From assembly GCA_003216955.1 (NCBI GenBank), contig QCHZ01000009.1, forward strand, positions 1-57,125: a stretch of DNA of 57,125 nt, given 5' to 3'. The stretch comes from Prochlorococcus sp. AG-402-I21 (GTDB lineage: Bacteria; Cyanobacteriota; Cyanobacteriia; PCC-6307; Cyanobiaceae). The notes under the pieces are model-generated. The model made no database searches. It saw only the letters and a program-made list of their open reading frames with translations, and had not been told where the DNA came from. A program made the position numbers and the translations under genes. Shown here piece by piece: positions 47,250-55,775 of this stretch; the first letter of the stretch is position 1, and each line of letters opens with the position of its first letter.

Positions 47250-48704
47250 TCACTCTTGATCTATTAACCACTTTGCGATCATTAAAGTAGCAATACAATC
47301 ATCACGATTATATTTAAAGATTGCATTTAAATTTTTAGAGTAAATGTTATTTAATCTACGTGATTTCTTCCATTGTCTCCACCATAAAAGAGCTCTAGCA
47401 CCATCAGTATTGGATTGTTCCCATTCAAAGCCTATGAATTCTGCGATTGATTTAAGTCCATAATTCCTTACAGGAAGACACCAGTATTCTCTAATTAATA
47501 CATGTATGTCAATAAATCTTTTTTTTATAGCTTCAATTTCATCAGTACTAGCTCCTTGCCTTAATCCTAGTTTTAGTAAAGATATAGGCTCTGTTTCTCC
47601 GTAATGGAGTATTGGTAGTCCTTCATGATGATTTAACTTTCTTTTGATTCTTTTCCACAGGGAGTTCTCTGTATCCTTTTTAAGATTTAATAATGGTGAA
47701 TATTTAATTTTTTTTAAATTTATCTCCTTATATAAATTGTTTGGTATTCGAATAAAACCGTGTAAAAAATCATGTTTAATATCTGGATCAGATTCAATAT
47801 CGTAAATCAAAAAACCTTTTGCTTGTTTTAGGTTCTTTAGTTCTTTTGCTGTATTTAGCTTGATGACCTTATTTGTTGATTGAGATTGTGCTTGTAAAAT
47901 AAGTTGTTTTGAAATATCACCATGCTGTGTGCCAAATTTATCAAGCTTTTCCTTAAGTTTGTAATGCTTAATTTTTGCTAACGCCTCTATATTATTTATA
48001 CCAATCTTGTTTAATAAAAGTTCTCTTTTTGCTCCTATTCCACTAACTTCGCTTAGATATCCTTCTTTAATAGCTAAAGTATCACAATCTTTTCTCCAAG
48101 AGCAAATTGTGCATTTTTTTCGATTCGAAGTGATTGGTGGAGGAGTTTTGGATTCAATATCTTTTTCTAGATTTAATAATGATTCTCTTAATTCTATATT
48201 CATATTTTCCGATAATCTTATTTTTTCGACTTTTATAATTTCATTTTCTTTGTGTAGTATTAAACCTTTTTGTACTTGATATTTTTGTAAATCACTTATT
48301 AATAGACCTGTCATCATAAGAATTAATCTTTGCTCTCTTGTAACTTTTTTCCCTTGTCTCGCTAAAACAGGTTGATAAGAAAAACTGCCCCAAATACTTT
48401 CCCCTGATGTCTTTCTTAGTACTGGTAAATTTCCTTTAATAATTCTATTTTTTATTAGAGGATATTGAAGTCTTATTCCATAAGCAATATTCTTCCCCTC
48501 TTCACAAGCTTGAATTCCTATCCCATAACTTTTTTGTGCGAGATTATGAAAGCAGTCTATTTGATGATTTAATTGAAGTGTGCTATGTGCTGTCCAAAAC
48601 TTTTTTTGTTTATCACCATAGATTTCAAGCCAAGCTTTTCTTCTGCATCTAATCCAACTCCTTAAAAGGTGATCGTTGATTGGTTTGGATTTATTACATT
48701 TCAT
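47250..48704 (-). CDS. RecB/Cas4-like nuclease of the TM0106 type with DEDD domain
   Basis: A 484-residue two-domain protein. The N-terminal RecB/Cas4-like part has one Cys at 20 and a C-terminal cluster CTICSWRKDC (198-207), which together could hold an Fe-S cluster. The usual acidic residue and acidic-x-Lys of PD-(D/E)xK nucleases are not evident; the matching region reads GNLPVL (91-96) and YQPVLARQGKK (110-120). A helix-hairpin-helix-like segment (about 222-245) follows. The C-terminal part resembles a DEDD 3'-5' exonuclease: IYDIESDP (Asp302, Glu304), Asp399 and YNRDDC (Asp468/469). It probably acts in DNA repair; this is inference. Confidence 0.82.
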   Translation of the reverse strand: MKCNKSKPINDHLLRSWIRCRRKAWLEIYGDKQKKFWTAHSTLQLNHQIDCFHNLAQKSYGIGIQACEEGKNIAYGIRLQYPLIKNRIIKGNLPVLRKTSGESIWGSFSYQPVLARQGKKVTREQRLILMMTGLLISDLQKYQVQKGLILHKENEIIKVEKIRLSENMNIELRESLLNLEKDIESKTPPPITSNRKKCTICSWRKDCDTLAIKEGYLSEVSGIGAKRELLLNKIGINNIEALAKIKHYKLKEKLDKFGTQHGDISKQLILQAQSQSTNKVIKLNTAKELKNLKQAKGFLIYDIESDPDIKHDFLHGFIRIPNNLYKEINLKKIKYSPLLNLKKDTENSLWKRIKRKLNHHEGLPILHYGETEPISLLKLGLRQGASTDEIEAIKKRFIDIHVLIREYWCLPVRNYGLKSIAEFIGFEWEQSNTDGARALLWWRQWKKSRRLNNIYSKNLNAIFKYNRDDCIATLMIAKWLIDQE

Positions 48705-48756
48705 ACTTAGAGAATAATCTGCATTTCTTTAAGAACAATCTTTCTCCAATATAAAG

Positions 48757-50217
48757 ATGAAAAAGAAAAAGTTGAATCTTACTAAGGAGAAAATTTCTTT
48801 CGGAACAGATGGATGGAGAGGGATATTAGGAGTTGATTTCACATTGGAAAGATTACTTAAAGTAGCTGCTGCTTCTGCCCAAGAGCTTGCGTATGTGAAG
48901 GCGAAAAAAAATAATAAAATAATTATTGGTTTTGATCGTCGTTTTCTTGCAGAGGAGATGGCTGAGGCAGTTGCATCTGCAGTTAGAGGAGTAGGTTTAG
49001 TACCTTTGTTGGCATCTTCCGCGCTGCCAACTCCCTCTTGTAGCTGGGGAATAGTTGAAGAAAATGCACTTGGTGCACTCGTAATCACAGCAAGTCATAA
49101 CCCTTGTGAATGGTTGGGTTTGAAAATTAAAGGTCCTTTTGGAGGTTCAGTTGATAGTTCTTTCACCGATTCCGTTCAAAAAAGATTAGATGCTGGAGGA
49201 ATATCAATTCCAATTGAAGACGTAACAGAGAGAATTGATTTTAGAAAACAACATCTTTTAGGTATTCGAAAAAAATTTGACATGCCTTTAATTTCTAATG
49301 GTTTAAGGAAGTTAGGTGTGAAAATATTTGTCGATCCAATGCATGGATCTGCTGCGGGCTGTATGTCTGAATTATTTGGCTCTTATAGTGATGAGCTTAT
49401 TTACGAAATAAGAACTAAAAGAGACCCTTGTTTTGGAGGTAACCCTCCAGAACCTATGAAGGCTTATCTATCGCAATTAATAGAAAAGGTTCAGGATTCA
49501 TCCAAAGCAGGTCAGTTATCAATGGGCTTGGTTTTTGATGGAGATGGAGATCGAATTGCGGCAATTGATGAAAAAGGTAGATTTTGCAATACACAGTTAT
49601 TAATGCCTGTCCTTATAGATCATTTAGCACGAGTTAGAAACATGGCAGGTTGCGTTGTTAAAACTGTAAGTGGTTCGGACTTAATGCGATTGGTTGCAGA
49701 GGATGTTGGGAGAGTAGTACTCGAAAAGCCAGTTGGCTTTAAATATATTGCTGAAGAAATGCTTTCAAGTGAAGTTCTCATAGGAGGAGAGGAGTCAGGG
49801 GGAGTTGGATTTGGTCATCACTTGCCAGAACGTGATGCTTTGTTTACCGCTTTGCTTCTTATGGAATCAATAGTTGCTGATAATAAATGTTTAGGTGAGA
49901 AAATAGATTCACTGCATGGCCGTTTTGGTAAGAGTCATTTTGAACGTATTGATTTAACTCTCAAAGACATGGAGATGAGAAGGAACTTGGAAACTGTCTT
50001 GAAAAAGAAAACCCCATCTTCAATTGGTCATAAATCAGTCTTAGAGGTTATTTCAACTGATGGAATAAAACTTATACTTGATAAGAGCCATTGGCTGATG
50101 TTCCGTTTTTCAGGCACAGAGCCTCTTTTAAGAATTTATTGTGAAGCTCCCTCGAGTGCAGAAGTTACTTCAACTTTGTATTATGCAAAGCAGCTTATAG
50201 ATAATAGTTTTGGATAA
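48757..50217 (+). CDS. Phosphoglucomutase/phosphomannomutase family protein
   Basis: An alpha-D-phosphohexomutase of 486 residues. The phosphoserine is Ser113 in TASHNP, the Mg-binding loop is DGDGDR (261-266), the sugar-recognition loop is GGEESGG, and the C-terminal phosphate loop is RFSGTEPLLRI. It starts with SFGTDGWRG. It is not GlmM by length and spacing; phosphomannomutase or phosphoglucomutase activity is likely, feeding cell-wall, compatible-solute or glycogen sugars. rdgB overlaps its end by eight bases. Confidence 0.92.
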   Translation: MKKKKLNLTKEKISFGTDGWRGILGVDFTLERLLKVAAASAQELAYVKAKKNNKIIIGFDRRFLAEEMAEAVASAVRGVGLVPLLASSALPTPSCSWGIVEENALGALVITASHNPCEWLGLKIKGPFGGSVDSSFTDSVQKRLDAGGISIPIEDVTERIDFRKQHLLGIRKKFDMPLISNGLRKLGVKIFVDPMHGSAAGCMSELFGSYSDELIYEIRTKRDPCFGGNPPEPMKAYLSQLIEKVQDSSKAGQLSMGLVFDGDGDRIAAIDEKGRFCNTQLLMPVLIDHLARVRNMAGCVVKTVSGSDLMRLVAEDVGRVVLEKPVGFKYIAEEMLSSEVLIGGEESGGVGFGHHLPERDALFTALLLMESIVADNKCLGEKIDSLHGRFGKSHFERIDLTLKDMEMRRNLETVLKKKTPSSIGHKSVLEVISTDGIKLILDKSHWLMFRFSGTEPLLRIYCEAPSSAEVTSTLYYAKQLIDNSFG

Positions 50218-50788
50218 TCTCCCTCTAGTAATTGCTAGTGGCAATCAAGGTAAAATCAGAGAATTTAAAAAACTTTTGCGAGATTTTCCATTTGATTTAT
50301 TGACTCAACCTGTTGGATTTGAGATTGAAGAAACAGGTAATACATTTGTTGAAAATGCAAGAATTAAGGCTATTGCTGTTAGTCAAGAAACGGGCAATAT
50401 GGCTCTTGCTGACGACTCTGGATTAAGTGTTGAGTCTCTTGGAGGCGCACCAGGTATTTATTCTTCTAGGTATGCAAGTTCAGATAAGGAGAGAATTCAA
50501 AAACTACTGGCTGAGTTAAAACCTTTCCCAAATAGAAAAGCTAAATTTGAATGTGCATTATGTATTGCTAGTGGAGAAAGAGTGTTGATAGAAGTTTCAG
50601 GCTTTTGCGAAGGTCTAATTACATCTTCACCAAAAGGGGAAAATGGCTTTGGTTATGATCCAATTTTTGAAGTTTCTGGATTAGGTGAGACATTTGCTGA
50701 AATGGACTATGAAAAAAAGAAGCACATAGGACACAGGGGGAATGCATTTAAATTGCTTAAACCAGAATTGAAAAAGCTATTTACTTAA
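50210..50788 (+). CDS. rdgB: Non-canonical purine NTP pyrophosphatase (RdgB/HAM1)
   Basis: It hydrolyses ITP, dITP and XTP to monophosphates, keeping deaminated purines out of nucleic acids. The 192-residue protein has the substrate loop IASGNQGKIREF (8-19), ETGNTFVENARIKA, LADDSGLSVESLGGAPGIYSSRYA and the C-terminal GENGFGYDPIF. The start is TTG, within the last codons of the upstream mutase gene, so translation is probably coupled. Confidence 0.95.
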   Translation: MDNLPLVIASGNQGKIREFKKLLRDFPFDLLTQPVGFEIEETGNTFVENARIKAIAVSQETGNMALADDSGLSVESLGGAPGIYSSRYASSDKERIQKLLAELKPFPNRKAKFECALCIASGERVLIEVSGFCEGLITSSPKGENGFGYDPIFEVSGLGETFAEMDYEKKKHIGHRGNAFKLLKPELKKLFT

Positions 50789-50803
50789 ATAAAAAATTAG
50801 TTT

Positions 50804-52297
50804 TTAGTTTCCAACCCAGCTTCCGTGTAATCCATGGGGAATTGAGATAGGAACTTCAAGAATAGCTTTTTCAGTTAGATCTTTAGAATCCAGGATTATT
50901 AAATCAGTTCCAGATCTAATACTATTCCAAACCAATACAACAACCCATCCATTGTCTTCTTCAGATTTTGATTCTTGGGATGGAATAAATATCGGCTCAC
51001 TTACAAACCCTTTTGGTGCAGCACTCCAGATGATCTCTTCATTGTTAGATAAATCTATTTTTTTTATAGATTGCAGTGGTCCATTTCCTTCTTTTTCTTC
51101 TGCAGTTGCCATCCAACTGAAGCGTGCCTTTAGTCCTTCGAAATGAGGATTAACCATTGCAAATTCACAACATTGATTGCTTAGGGTTGAGCAGGTAAAT
51201 GTATTTTTTGTTGGATTAATTTCACTTCTTTTCAAAATACCTGCTGGTAGAAGATCAAAATCGATTTCTCTGAAGTTATCTTCGGGTCCGATACTTGGAA
51301 AATCATCATAAAAAATACTTTCAATATTGATTTTTTCACCATCTTCCCAAGCATTGAGATGATGGAAAACAAAACCTTTTGGAGCATTAACTGATTTTGG
51401 AGGTTGACCAGCATATTTTCCACAATCCCTTGGAATTAATAAAAATTTTGGAGTCCCGTCAGATTTGGAAGCTAAACATTGTGCAGCTCCTTTTTGTCCA
51501 AGAAGGAATGGTAGAGGATTAAAACTTATCGCATTTTGCAGAAATATTGCCCAGTTTGGAGTGATGGCAAAATCATGCAAAAAAGCAAATCCATTAAAAG
51601 AATCTTTTCTATCGCTTAAAAGAGAACCCATATTGTCTCCTTCTGTAGAGAATTCCATCAATCTAATTGTGCTTTTAGGACCAGTAGAGACTCCAAAGGT
51701 GACCATTCTTTGACTTTTGTGGTGTCCAGAGTCGAATCGAGGATGAGCACTAAATGCTTCTCCTTTTTTCAAAACTCCTTTTAAATTAGATAAACCGTTT
51801 GTTTCTAGAGTATTTGGATTGAGTGAATATGGACTAGATGCTTCCCATAAAGCTAATAGTTCATTCCCAAGTTTTATTACGTGAGTATTGGCAATATTTT
51901 TGAGCCTTACATCAAAAGCATTAGCCAAGATGCCTCCTTCTTTTTGAGTTCCAAATACACCTCTATATAGAAATTTATGGGATTTTTCCTCTTCTATCCA
52001 TTCCTTTGTACGAACAAAACGATTAGTCAGGTATATTTTCCCGTTTTCAAATTTAAAAGCAGCTATCATCCCATCTCCATCAAATGGATGGTGGACCCAT
52101 CTTCCCCCTCTTTCTAGTCTTCCTGGACCATTTCTATAAAAGGTGCCAGATATTTGTTTAGGAATAGATCCTTTTACAAGTTTTAGTTCAGCATGATTCA
52201 GTTCTTTTTCAACATTACAATATGCACTTGACCAATCCTCTTTGCTGAAGATTGTTTGCTGTGGTGATGTCTCTCTTTTTAAATAACTAACGACCAC
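50804..52297 (-). CDS. Carotenoid cleavage oxygenase
   Basis: A non-heme iron enzyme of the RPE65/carotenoid-oxygenase family, 497 residues. The four iron-ligand histidines fit HPRFDSGHH, FLHDFAI, FHHLNAWEDG and the C-terminal PHGLHGSW. The N-terminal SGTFYRNGPGRLERGG and HPFDGDGM are typical. In cyanobacteria such enzymes cleave apocarotenoids to retinal-type products (Diox1) or other ionones; the substrate cannot be told from sequence here. It is a single gene on the minus strand. Confidence 0.93.
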   Translation of the reverse strand: MVVSYLKRETSPQQTIFSKEDWSSAYCNVEKELNHAELKLVKGSIPKQISGTFYRNGPGRLERGGRWVHHPFDGDGMIAAFKFENGKIYLTNRFVRTKEWIEEEKSHKFLYRGVFGTQKEGGILANAFDVRLKNIANTHVIKLGNELLALWEASSPYSLNPNTLETNGLSNLKGVLKKGEAFSAHPRFDSGHHKSQRMVTFGVSTGPKSTIRLMEFSTEGDNMGSLLSDRKDSFNGFAFLHDFAITPNWAIFLQNAISFNPLPFLLGQKGAAQCLASKSDGTPKFLLIPRDCGKYAGQPPKSVNAPKGFVFHHLNAWEDGEKINIESIFYDDFPSIGPEDNFREIDFDLLPAGILKRSEINPTKNTFTCSTLSNQCCEFAMVNPHFEGLKARFSWMATAEEKEGNGPLQSIKKIDLSNNEEIIWSAAPKGFVSEPIFIPSQESKSEEDNGWVVVLVWNSIRSGTDLIILDSKDLTEKAILEVPISIPHGLHGSWVGN

Positions 52298-52386
52298 TAT
52301 TTTTCATAGATTGGAATTTGATTTTCGCTTAAACTTTTGATTTTTGCGAGCTCCAGCTCAAAATTATTTATTTCAAGATAGAGCTT

Positions 52387-53040
52387 TTAACTACCAGCTT
52401 GTTCAAGAACTCCTTTGCTGCTAGGAATTTGTCTTGATCTTCTTTGGTCAATTTCAGTAGCCATGCGAAGAGCTCTTGCAAAAGATTTGAAAGTAGCCTC
52501 GATTATATGGTGAGTATTATTTCCTGCCAGTTGTGTAATGTGGAGAGTTAAACCACCATTGCTGACAACAGCACCAAAAAATTCTTTAACCAACTCCGTA
52601 TCGTAAGTTCCCACTTTTTGAGAAGGAATATCTAAATTAAAACTTAAATGTGGCCGACCGGAGCAATCAACCACAACTTGAATAAGAGCTTCATCAAGCG
52701 GAGCTAAAAAATGACCAAAGCGTTTTATTCCAACTCGATCACCCAATGCCTTTGATAACGCTTGTCCAATCGCAATTCCAACATCTTCATTAGTGTGATG
52801 ATCATCTATGTGAGTATCTCCATTTGCTCTTACCTCAATATCGAATAATCCATGACTTGATAATTGTTGGATCATATGGTCTAGAAAACCTATACCTGTA
52901 CTTGCATTACATTTGCCAGAACCATCAAGATCAATTTGGACAAAAACGTCCGTTTCCTTAGTTATCCGGCTAATCTCTCCTGCTCTAGTTTTCTTCATAT
53001 TTGATTGGCAAGTTTGAATTGGCCTGAAATTACATTCCAT
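52387..53040 (-). CDS. hisB: Imidazoleglycerol-phosphate dehydratase
   Basis: It dehydrates imidazole glycerol phosphate in histidine synthesis, with Mn ions. Motifs are [23 protein letters not shown] and [20 protein letters not shown]. The assigned start gives 217 residues and overlaps fabI by 11 bases; an internal ATG at 52998 (MKKTRAGE) gives the more common length of about 203 and avoids the overlap. No bifunctional phosphatase domain is present. Confidence 0.95.
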   Translation of the reverse strand: MECNFRPIQTCQSNMKKTRAGEISRITKETDVFVQIDLDGSGKCNASTGIGFLDHMIQQLSSHGLFDIEVRANGDTHIDDHHTNEDVGIAIGQALSKALGDRVGIKRFGHFLAPLDEALIQVVVDCSGRPHLSFNLDIPSQKVGTYDTELVKEFFGAVVSNGGLTLHITQLAGNNTHHIIEATFKSFARALRMATEIDQRRSRQIPSSKGVLEQAGS

Positions 53041-53812
53041 TTATGCAATAACCTGCATCAACATAAACAGTTTGTCCTGATATACCACTCGAAAGATCGC
53101 TAAGCAAGAAAGCAGCAGTATTGCCTACCTCTATTTGAGTAACGGTTCTCCTCAGGGGAGCTTTTTCTTCGACGTTATGAATCATGTCCAGAATTCCTCC
53201 AATAGCTGAACTGGCGAGAGTTCTTATTGGCCCAGCACTGATGGCATTAACTCGAACTTGATTTTCAGGGCCAAGTTCCTCCGAAAGATATCTAACTGAT
53301 GCTTCCAAAGCTGCTTTAGCAACTCCCATTACGTTGTAATTGGGAATTGCCCTTTCTGCTCCTAAATAAGTCAAGGTGACTACGCCTGCACCTTTGCTGA
53401 ACAGAGGTTTTGCATATTTACATAGTGGGGCGAGTGAGTAAGCGCTAATTTCTAGGGCTCTTGAGAATCCATCTGAAGAAGTCGCACTATAATTACCAAC
53501 TAATTCTTCTTTCCCTGCAAAGGCTAAACAGTGAACTAATCCGTCAAGCTGTCCCCATTGATTTTTAATGGTTTCAAAAACTTCTTCAATTTGAGAGGAG
53601 TTTTGAACATTAAGTGGTAAGAACAAGCTTGGATTTAAAGGAGAAGTAAGTTCTTTTACTTTTGCTTCAAATCTACCTTTTTCATCGGGCAAGTATGTAA
53701 TTCCTAATTCAGCTCCAGCTGCGCTTAACTGTTGTGCAATGCCCCAGGCAATTGATCTGTTGTTTGCTATCCCTGTAACAAGGATTTTTTTGCCACTAAG
53801 ATCGAGAAGCAT
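53030..53812 (-). CDS. fabI: Enoyl-[acyl-carrier-protein] reductase (NADH)
   Basis: It carries out the last reduction of each fatty-acid elongation cycle. The 260-residue short-chain-dehydrogenase fold has the nucleotide loop [13 protein letters not shown] (14-26) and the catalytic Tyr159 and Lys166 (YxxxxxxK spacing, the FabI form). [13 protein letters not shown] follows. It lies directly upstream of hisB on the minus strand and shares a few bases with it. Confidence 0.97.
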   Translation of the reverse strand: MLLDLSGKKILVTGIANNRSIAWGIAQQLSAAGAELGITYLPDEKGRFEAKVKELTSPLNPSLFLPLNVQNSSQIEEVFETIKNQWGQLDGLVHCLAFAGKEELVGNYSATSSDGFSRALEISAYSLAPLCKYAKPLFSKGAGVVTLTYLGAERAIPNYNVMGVAKAALEASVRYLSEELGPENQVRVNAISAGPIRTLASSAIGGILDMIHNVEEKAPLRRTVTQIEVGNTAAFLLSDLSSGISGQTVYVDAGYCINGM

Positions 53813-53931
53813 CTTTCGGACTCATTTGGTTAGTATTACTAATTGTCCCCTATTTAGGGCTAAGACTCATAGTTAAATGAATATATAGTTAAAAGTTCTG
53901 TAATCCATTAACACCCAAAACTATAAGAATC

Positions 53932-54552
53932 ATGGTTCGAACAGCCTCAACAATGCTTCCATTAGGAACTACACTACCTGATTTTGAGTTAGATGTGGTT
54001 TCAGGCTTGAACCTTGCTCCGGATGATTCTCTAAGAGGTCTTAGTCAAATTAGAAGTTTTGATTTAACAAAAAGACCATTGTTTTTGATGGTTATCTGTG
54101 CTCATTGCCCTTTTGTTAAACATGTAGAAAGTGGAATCACAACCTTGTTCAATTCTTTTGGTAATGATGTTCAATTTTTGGCTATTTCTAGCAATAGCGT
54201 TATCACACATCCGCAAGACTCGCCTGAATTCTTAGCCATTCAAGCTAATAAACTGGGATGGAAGTTTCCATATCTATTTGATTCTGATCAAAAATTAGCA
54301 AAAGCGCTGAAAGCCGCATGTACGCCGGATTTTTATATTTTTTGGCCTTCTCTAGATGGACAATCTAAATTGAAATACAGGGGACAAATGGACGGGAGTC
54401 GTCCTGGTAATGAAATAGCTGTTTCTGGTGATGATATTCGACTAGCACTTGGATCATTATTAAAGGGAGAAGATATTTCAGCTAATCAAAAACCTTCTAT
54501 TGGTTGCAACATTAAATGGCATCCTGGTATGGAGCCCGAGTGGTTTGGATGA
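53932..54552 (+). CDS. Thioredoxin-fold protein (AhpC/TSA-like) with CxxC
   Basis: A 206-residue protein of the AhpC/TSA-thioredoxin superfamily. LPDFELDVVSG leads to the redox site VICAHCPFVKHVE with Cys56 and Cys59, then QFLAISSNSVITHPQDSPEF, FPYLFDSDQKLAKAL and ACTPDFYIF with the cis-Pro. The CxxC and the TPDFY loop suggest a thiol reductase or peroxidase; the natural substrate is unknown. It is cytosolic (no signal peptide). The DegT aminotransferase follows 52 bases later. Confidence 0.88.
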   Translation: MVRTASTMLPLGTTLPDFELDVVSGLNLAPDDSLRGLSQIRSFDLTKRPLFLMVICAHCPFVKHVESGITTLFNSFGNDVQFLAISSNSVITHPQDSPEFLAIQANKLGWKFPYLFDSDQKLAKALKAACTPDFYIFWPSLDGQSKLKYRGQMDGSRPGNEIAVSGDDIRLALGSLLKGEDISANQKPSIGCNIKWHPGMEPEWFG

Positions 54553-54604
54553 ATTAATCAATGTCTTTTTAATTTTTTATCGATGCAATTTAATTTAAAT
54601 AGTT

Positions 54605-55774
54605 ATGAAAATACCTCCTTTTAGCCTTGAAGCTCAAATTTCTGAAATAGGAGAGGAGATTGAAGAAGCTTTAATTAAAGTTTTTAGAAGCGGAAAATAT
54701 ATTGGTGGAGAGGAAGTGGCTTCGTTTGAAAAGGCTTTTGCATTAGCCATAGAAACTTCTTACTCAGTTAGTTGTAATAGTGGAACAGATGCATTAATTC
54801 TTGCCTTAAGGTCCCTAAATATTGGTCAAGGTGATGAGGTGATCACCTCATCATTTAGTTTTTTTGCTACTGCAGAAGCAATTACCAGTGTTGGCGCTAA
54901 GCCGGTTTTTGTAGATATTGATCCTGAAAACTTTCTTATGGATCTGGCCTTAATAGAAAAAGCAATAACTTCTAGAACAAAAGCTATTTTGCCTGTCCAT
55001 TTGTTTGGTCATCCACTAGATATGGATAAAATCATGAAAATTGCAGAAGAAAATAATCTAAAGGTTATAGAAGATTGTGCTCAAGCGGCTGGCGCTCATT
55101 GGCGAGGTAAACCCTTGGGAAGTTATGGGGATGTAGGTTGTTTTAGTTTTTTCCCTACTAAAAACTTAGGAGCAGCCGGAGATGGAGGAGCTATAGCCAC
55201 GAATAATTTTGATCTGGCAAAAGTAATTAGGGAATTGTCTATTCATGGAATGCCAAAGAGATATTTTCATACAAATATTGGATATAATAGTAGGCTTGAT
55301 TCATTACAAGCTGCAATCTTAAATGTTAAATTAAATAGATTAAATAAATGGATAGAGAAAAGAAAAGCAATAGCAATTAATTATATAAATGAGCTATCCA
55401 TGATAGAAGGAATTAAATTACCATCTAATACTTTTATCAATAAATCTGGTCATTCTTGGAATCAATTTGTAATAAGAATAATGGACGATTCTTTTATTAA
55501 AAATATAAAATCCACCTCAGAGAATATTTCTCATCATTCAAATAGAGATCTATTTAGAACTGAACTTCATAGACTTGGAGTTAATACAATTATTTATTAC
55601 CCAATACCTATACATCTTCAACCAGCATATAAAGACTTAAGGTATAAAGAAGGATCTCTTCCTGTCACTGAGAAAGTATGTAGACAGGTGATTAGTTTAC
55701 CTATTTTCCCCGAATTGAACTCTATTCAGCAATCATATGTTATTGATAAAATAAAGGAAATATTTAGCAAATAA
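54605..55774 (+). CDS. DegT/DnrJ/EryC1/StrS family aminotransferase
   Basis: A PLP enzyme of 389 residues that aminates keto-sugars. The PLP Lys186 sits in CFSFFPTKNLGA, the Asp of the PLP ring in VIEDCAQAAGA (154-164), and VSCNSGTDALILAL near the N-terminus binds the phosphate. The product is probably an amino-sugar for surface polysaccharide, but no other sugar genes are adjacent, so the pathway is unknown. A 22-bp perfect palindrome lies at 54832-54853 in the GDEVITSS codons. Confidence 0.9.
   Translation: MKIPPFSLEAQISEIGEEIEEALIKVFRSGKYIGGEEVASFEKAFALAIETSYSVSCNSGTDALILALRSLNIGQGDEVITSSFSFFATAEAITSVGAKPVFVDIDPENFLMDLALIEKAITSRTKAILPVHLFGHPLDMDKIMKIAEENNLKVIEDCAQAAGAHWRGKPLGSYGDVGCFSFFPTKNLGAAGDGGAIATNNFDLAKVIRELSIHGMPKRYFHTNIGYNSRLDSLQAAILNVKLNRLNKWIEKRKAIAINYINELSMIEGIKLPSNTFINKSGHSWNQFVIRIMDDSFIKNIKSTSENISHHSNRDLFRTELHRLGVNTIIYYPIPIHLQPAYKDLRYKEGSLPVTEKVCRQVISLPIFPELNSIQQSYVIDKIKEIFSK
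54832..54853. repeat. 22-bp perfect palindrome inside the DegT gene
   Basis: The 22 bases equal their own reverse complement, centred on GATC, and lie in the codons for GDEVITSS, a family-typical motif. No spacer is present. It includes recognition-type symmetry (TGATCA at the centre). It most likely reflects codon choice. Confidence 0.85.
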
Positions 55775-55775
55775 T

